From Litchfieldia stipae (GTDB lineage Bacteria > Bacillota > Bacilli > Bacillales > Bacillaceae_L): a DNA stretch of 64,000 bases. The DNA lies in NCBI RefSeq assembly GCF_014837155.1, contig NZ_JACYHA010000002.1:124001-188000 (forward strand), written 5' to 3'. A model generated the notes under the pieces. That model was not told where the DNA came from, made no database searches, and was given only the letters and a program-made list of their open reading frames with translations. A program made the position numbers and the translations under genes. Of the stretch, positions 61,506-64,000 are shown piece by piece; the first letter of the stretch is position 1; every line of letters starts with the position of its first letter.

Positions 61506-62240
61506 TCATCTATTAATTTTTGATTGCTCATTTAATTCTTCCATTTTTTTGAGTAATCGATGTGCCAATATGTCGTAGCCTTTTTCGTTTGGATGTAATG
61601 AGTCACTAAAAACATCCGTCTTTGGTTTGCCTTGAAAAAGGTCAATTGTTGGTACATAGGTAATATGATCAACTTCTGAAATAACAGCTTGTATTTGCTT
61701 ATTCCAATTAATAATTAGCCTATTTAACTGTTTTGAATTGTTATGATCTTCATAGGCATCATACAGTCCGAATACGAAAATCGGAGCTGAAGGGTTTAAC
61801 TCTTTTAATATAACCAGAATTTGTTTTAAGTTCTGTACGTACTGTTTTTGTCCTTTTTTAAATTCGCTCAAATCTATTTGATTAAAGGAATAGCTTGTAC
61901 TTTTCCTAAAATCATTTGTACCAATATTTAAGATAAGATAGTCTGATTGTTGTACTGCCTTTATTACTTTTTGTGATTTGAGCTGATCTAATGTTTGATT
62001 TGTTTTATATTTTGGTATAGCAAAATTTTGAATAATTACGGGGTTTTTAATTTTATCTTTGAGCCTTCCAATGTATCCAATCTTCTTTGGGTCACCAGTC
62101 CCATACGTAATCGAGTCCCCTAAAGCAACTATGTTTGTTTTATTGGGAGTGGCTGATGCAAGTGATTCATGAAATAAAACTGTAATCATTGTAATGGAGA
62201 GAATTGTCATTATGATGACTTTAAATGTTGGAATTTTCAT
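61506..62240 (-). CDS. Secreted SGNH/GDSL-family hydrolase
   Basis: A protein of about 244 residues. An N-terminal signal (about 1-28, ending SLASA) precedes an SGNH hydrolase: block I VALGDSITYGTGD with the nucleophile Ser, block III ILNIGTNDF, and block V DSLHPNEKGYDIL with Asp and His. It is related to YpmR/TesA-type lipases that deacylate esters or polysaccharides outside the cell. The ATG at 62240 follows GAGGAG at 7 bases; the 20-residue longer reading lacks this. Confidence 0.87.
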   Translation of the reverse strand: MKIPTFKVIIMTILSITMITVLFHESLASATPNKTNIVALGDSITYGTGDPKKIGYIGRLKDKIKNPVIIQNFAIPKYKTNQTLDQLKSQKVIKAVQQSDYLILNIGTNDFRKSTSYSFNQIDLSEFKKGQKQYVQNLKQILVILKELNPSAPIFVFGLYDAYEDHNNSKQLNRLIINWNKQIQAVISEVDHITYVPTIDLFQGKPKTDVFSDSLHPNEKGYDILAHRLLKKMEELNEQSKINR

Positions 62241-62396
62241 AAGTGGACTCCTCTTTGTAGAGATGTATGTCCTTATTTTAACCTGAAATTTATATTTCAT
62301 GTAATTAACAATCGTATATCAATTGCCACAATACCCCCACCTTTTCATAATTTTTATAGTATTTTATAAGGACCATTTCTTTTAGGAGGTTACATC

Positions 62397-63416
62397 ATGT
62401 CAGGTTCTTTGAATAGAAATGCTTACTTTGATAATGCAAGGTTCATTCTCATTGTATTAGTTGTCTTTGGACATCTTATCAGTCCATTTAGATCAGACCA
62501 CCATTTATTAACGACAACATATAACTTTATTTACAGCTTTCATATGCCTGCCTTTATTTTGATTGCAGGATATTTCTCTAAAGGGTTATTTAAAGAGGGA
62601 TACTTAACAAAGGTTGTTCAAAAAGTTCTAATTCCTTACATTATTTTTCAATTTATTTATTCGATATTGTATTCTATTCAAGATAAGGAGGTCACGTTTA
62701 CACTAGTTGACCCTTATTGGACCCTTTGGTTCTTATTAAGCCTTTTATTTTGGAATGTGCTAACTAAATTATTTACAAAAATGAAGTATCCACTCTTCTT
62801 CGCCGTGTTAATCGCACTATTGATTGGATATGATCAGGATGTTGGTGGCTATTTAAGTCTATCTAGAACCTTTGTTTTCTTCCCAATATTTCTTTTAGGA
62901 CATTATTTAAATCAGAAGCATTTTAATTATTTAATCACTGCAAAAGTAAGAATTATATCTGCGATTTCAATGTTGCTCATCTTTCTCGGATATTATTACT
63001 TTTTCCCTGAGGGTGGAAGAGATTGGTTATTAGCATCATCATCGTATATTGATATGGGGTATGAAGGGCAACTTCATATTGCGATGCTTCTACGATTAGT
63101 CATGTATGCTGTGTTTTTTATCATTACCGTTTGCTTTTTGGCTTTAGTTCCAAAGGGGAATTATTTCTTCACCCCGCTTGGTGGTAGAACATTATATGTA
63201 TATTTACTTCATGGACTTGTCATTAAGCTGCTACAAGAAACATCTTTGTTCGAGTTCTCTAATACAATTGAAGCAGTAATCGTATTTACATCTACAACCT
63301 TAGTTATAAGCTTCTTGTTAGCTAGTAAACCAATTATTGCTTTAACTCAACCAATCATCGAATTCCATCGGTATGTGAAAAGAAATAAACGTTCAAAACA
63401 AGAGATAACATCATAA
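62397..63416 (+). CDS. Membrane acyltransferase 3-family protein
   Basis: A 339-residue protein with about ten membrane segments. NAYFDNARFILIVLVVFGHLISPF (with the family His) and FIYSFHMPAFILIAGYFSKG are typical of the OafA/fucose-4-O-acetylase group, which acetylates surface sugars from cytoplasmic acyl-CoA. The ATG follows AGGAGG. It is divergent from the SGNH hydrolase gene; the two activities together often add and remove surface O-acyl groups. Confidence 0.87.
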   Translation: MSGSLNRNAYFDNARFILIVLVVFGHLISPFRSDHHLLTTTYNFIYSFHMPAFILIAGYFSKGLFKEGYLTKVVQKVLIPYIIFQFIYSILYSIQDKEVTFTLVDPYWTLWFLLSLLFWNVLTKLFTKMKYPLFFAVLIALLIGYDQDVGGYLSLSRTFVFFPIFLLGHYLNQKHFNYLITAKVRIISAISMLLIFLGYYYFFPEGGRDWLLASSSYIDMGYEGQLHIAMLLRLVMYAVFFIITVCFLALVPKGNYFFTPLGGRTLYVYLLHGLVIKLLQETSLFEFSNTIEAVIVFTSTTLVISFLLASKPIIALTQPIIEFHRYVKRNKRSKQEITS

Positions 63417-63421
63417 AAAGT

Positions 63422-63462
63422 AGCTGTCCAGTTAGTGTGTACTTAAGCTGGACAGCTTTTTC
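63422..63462 (+). terminator. Terminator of the acyltransferase gene
   Basis: AGCTGTCCAG / CTGGACAGCT with a 16-base loop and a following T-run. Confidence 0.9.
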
Positions 63463-63550
63463 TATTCCAAATCATAATCACTTATTCATATAAGGAAATA
63501 AGAGGAATATAGATGAGAATAGACAAGTTTATTTAGAAAGAGGGTTGATT

Positions 63551-63757
63551 ATGGGAATACAAATTGAACAACGACTGGTGAAAGAAATTTCAAGAGCGCT
63601 TGAAACATATCGTGAGATCCTTCAAGGTGAAGTCGTCTACAAAGAAATTGTAGACCGTGCTGAAATATTCAGAGGCTCACAACGTCCAGGATTAATTATA
63701 AAAGCCGAGGATGGCTCAACTTATCAAATCAAAATAGAACCAGCAAGTCTCTACTAA
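63551..63757 (+). CDS. Small hypothetical protein
   Basis: A 68-residue soluble protein. The first half is an amphipathic helix (LVKEISRALETYREILQGEV), the second half probably beta (GLIIKAEDGSTYQIKIEPASLY). ATG at 63551 lies 6 bases after GAGGG; a TTG two codons upstream is less good. A terminator follows. I do not recognise the family. Confidence 0.55.
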   Translation: MGIQIEQRLVKEISRALETYREILQGEVVYKEIVDRAEIFRGSQRPGLIIKAEDGSTYQIKIEPASLY

Positions 63758-63767
63758 TATAAGAAAA

Positions 63768-63787
63768 AAGCGATAACAAAGTTATCA
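63768..63787. terminator. Short hairpin between convergent genes
   Basis: GCGATAAC / GTTATCACT around AAA. It overlaps the stop of the gene at the right edge and has an A-run before it, giving T on the minus strand. Confidence 0.6.
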
Positions 63788-64000
63788 CTCTATCTTAAGC
63801 ATCATTTTTTCTTGTATATGCAAAGCAAACTCTTCCAATAAAGAAACTGAATTAATATCACTTTCAAACAATGGGATATAGAATTTTTGTTGCTGCGCAA
63901 ATTCCTGTTCAATCCAACTTAAATATTCGGCTTCAGTTTCTTTTCTTTTTTTCCAAAAATCCCCCTCAATGTCTTGTGATAGAATTTTATTGATTAGAAG
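63785..64000 (-). CDS. C-terminal end of an ArsA-like anion-transporting ATPase (partial)
   Basis: The last 71 codons of a minus-strand gene run off the right edge, stop TGA at 63785-63787. The peptide begins LLINKILSQDIEGDFWKKRK and continues with SWIEQEF, KFYIPLFESDINSVSLLEEF. Order and composition (LVNK, FW.KR, Y...IE..F, PLF...I.....L) resemble the C-terminus of ArsA/GET3-type ATPases. The diagnostic P-loop is outside the window, so this is tentative. Confidence 0.5.
   Translation of the reverse strand, partial: LLINKILSQDIEGDFWKKRKETEAEYLSWIEQEFAQQQKFYIPLFESDINSVSLLEEFALHIQEKMMLKIE

Noticed and set aside
1-64000. Prophage, integron, rRNA/tRNA cluster or toxin-antitoxin module
   Set aside because: No integrase, structural phage genes, clover-leaf sequences or recognisable toxin pairs were found on reading both strands.

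Overview
The window is a low-GC Firmicutes chromosome segment, most probably from the Bacillaceae. Pointers are an AprX-type subtilase of 442 residues, a class III fructose-1,6-bisphosphatase, a YuiF-type antiporter, a SleB-type cell-wall hydrolase with LysM, AGGAGG-type ribosome sites, frequent TTG/GTG starts and short hairpin-plus-T-run terminators. Several sodium-coupled carriers would suit a salt-tolerant or alkaliphilic bacillus, but that is inference. I saw no rRNA, tRNA, CRISPR array or phage module.

Layout. 1-11.4 kb: a complete phosphonate uptake and C-P lyase locus on the minus strand (phnF, phnD, phnC, two phnE, then phnG H I J K M L and a PHP phosphoesterase that probably replaces PhnP/PhnN). 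11.6-11.8 kb: a 211-bp MITE-like element with 10-bp terminal inverted repeats and an 8-bp target duplication; a decayed relative lies at 46.4 kb. 11.9-28.6 kb: housekeeping and accessory genes (sodium symporter, an AddAB-like helicase/nuclease pair, LysM-SleB hydrolase, phosphogluconolactonase, FBPase III, MFS exporter, luciferase-like oxidoreductase, aspartate/alanine-exchanger-like transporter).

28.6-45.1 kb is an organic-acid catabolic island with three GntR regulators. It has an L-2-hydroxyglutarate oxidase; a seven-gene operon (two class III CoA-transferases, TctABC uptake system, thioesterase, crotonase-fold enzyme) preceded by three copies of the palindrome ATTGTATACAAT; and a second operon (Ldh2-family dehydrogenase, FAH hydrolase, D-2-hydroxyacid dehydrogenase, atypical SDR, gamma carbonic anhydrase-like protein, DASS anion carrier) preceded by TGGTCAGACCA. 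The likely logic is import of a (hydroxy)dicarboxylate, stereo-inversion through the 2-oxo acid, CoA activation and crotonase/thioesterase processing; the substrate is unknown.

45.2-64 kb holds mostly unlinked genes: membrane peptidase MA protein, MOSC protein, drug/metabolite exporter, HAD phosphatases, a SulP-ArsR pair, AprX, enoyl-CoA hydratase, PhoD-like phosphatase, lipoprotein cyclophilin, YuiF antiporter, SGNH hydrolase, acyltransferase and the end of an ArsA-like ATPase.

The most exciting signal is at 50715-51230. A CueP-family copper-binding lipoprotein gene is read through an in-frame TGA at codon 88, exactly where the family has a conserved metal-binding cysteine. The TGA is followed at the position used in E. 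coli fdhF by a hairpin with a GGU loop. This looks like a selenocysteine-containing CueP, with a nonsense-mutated pseudogene as the main alternative.
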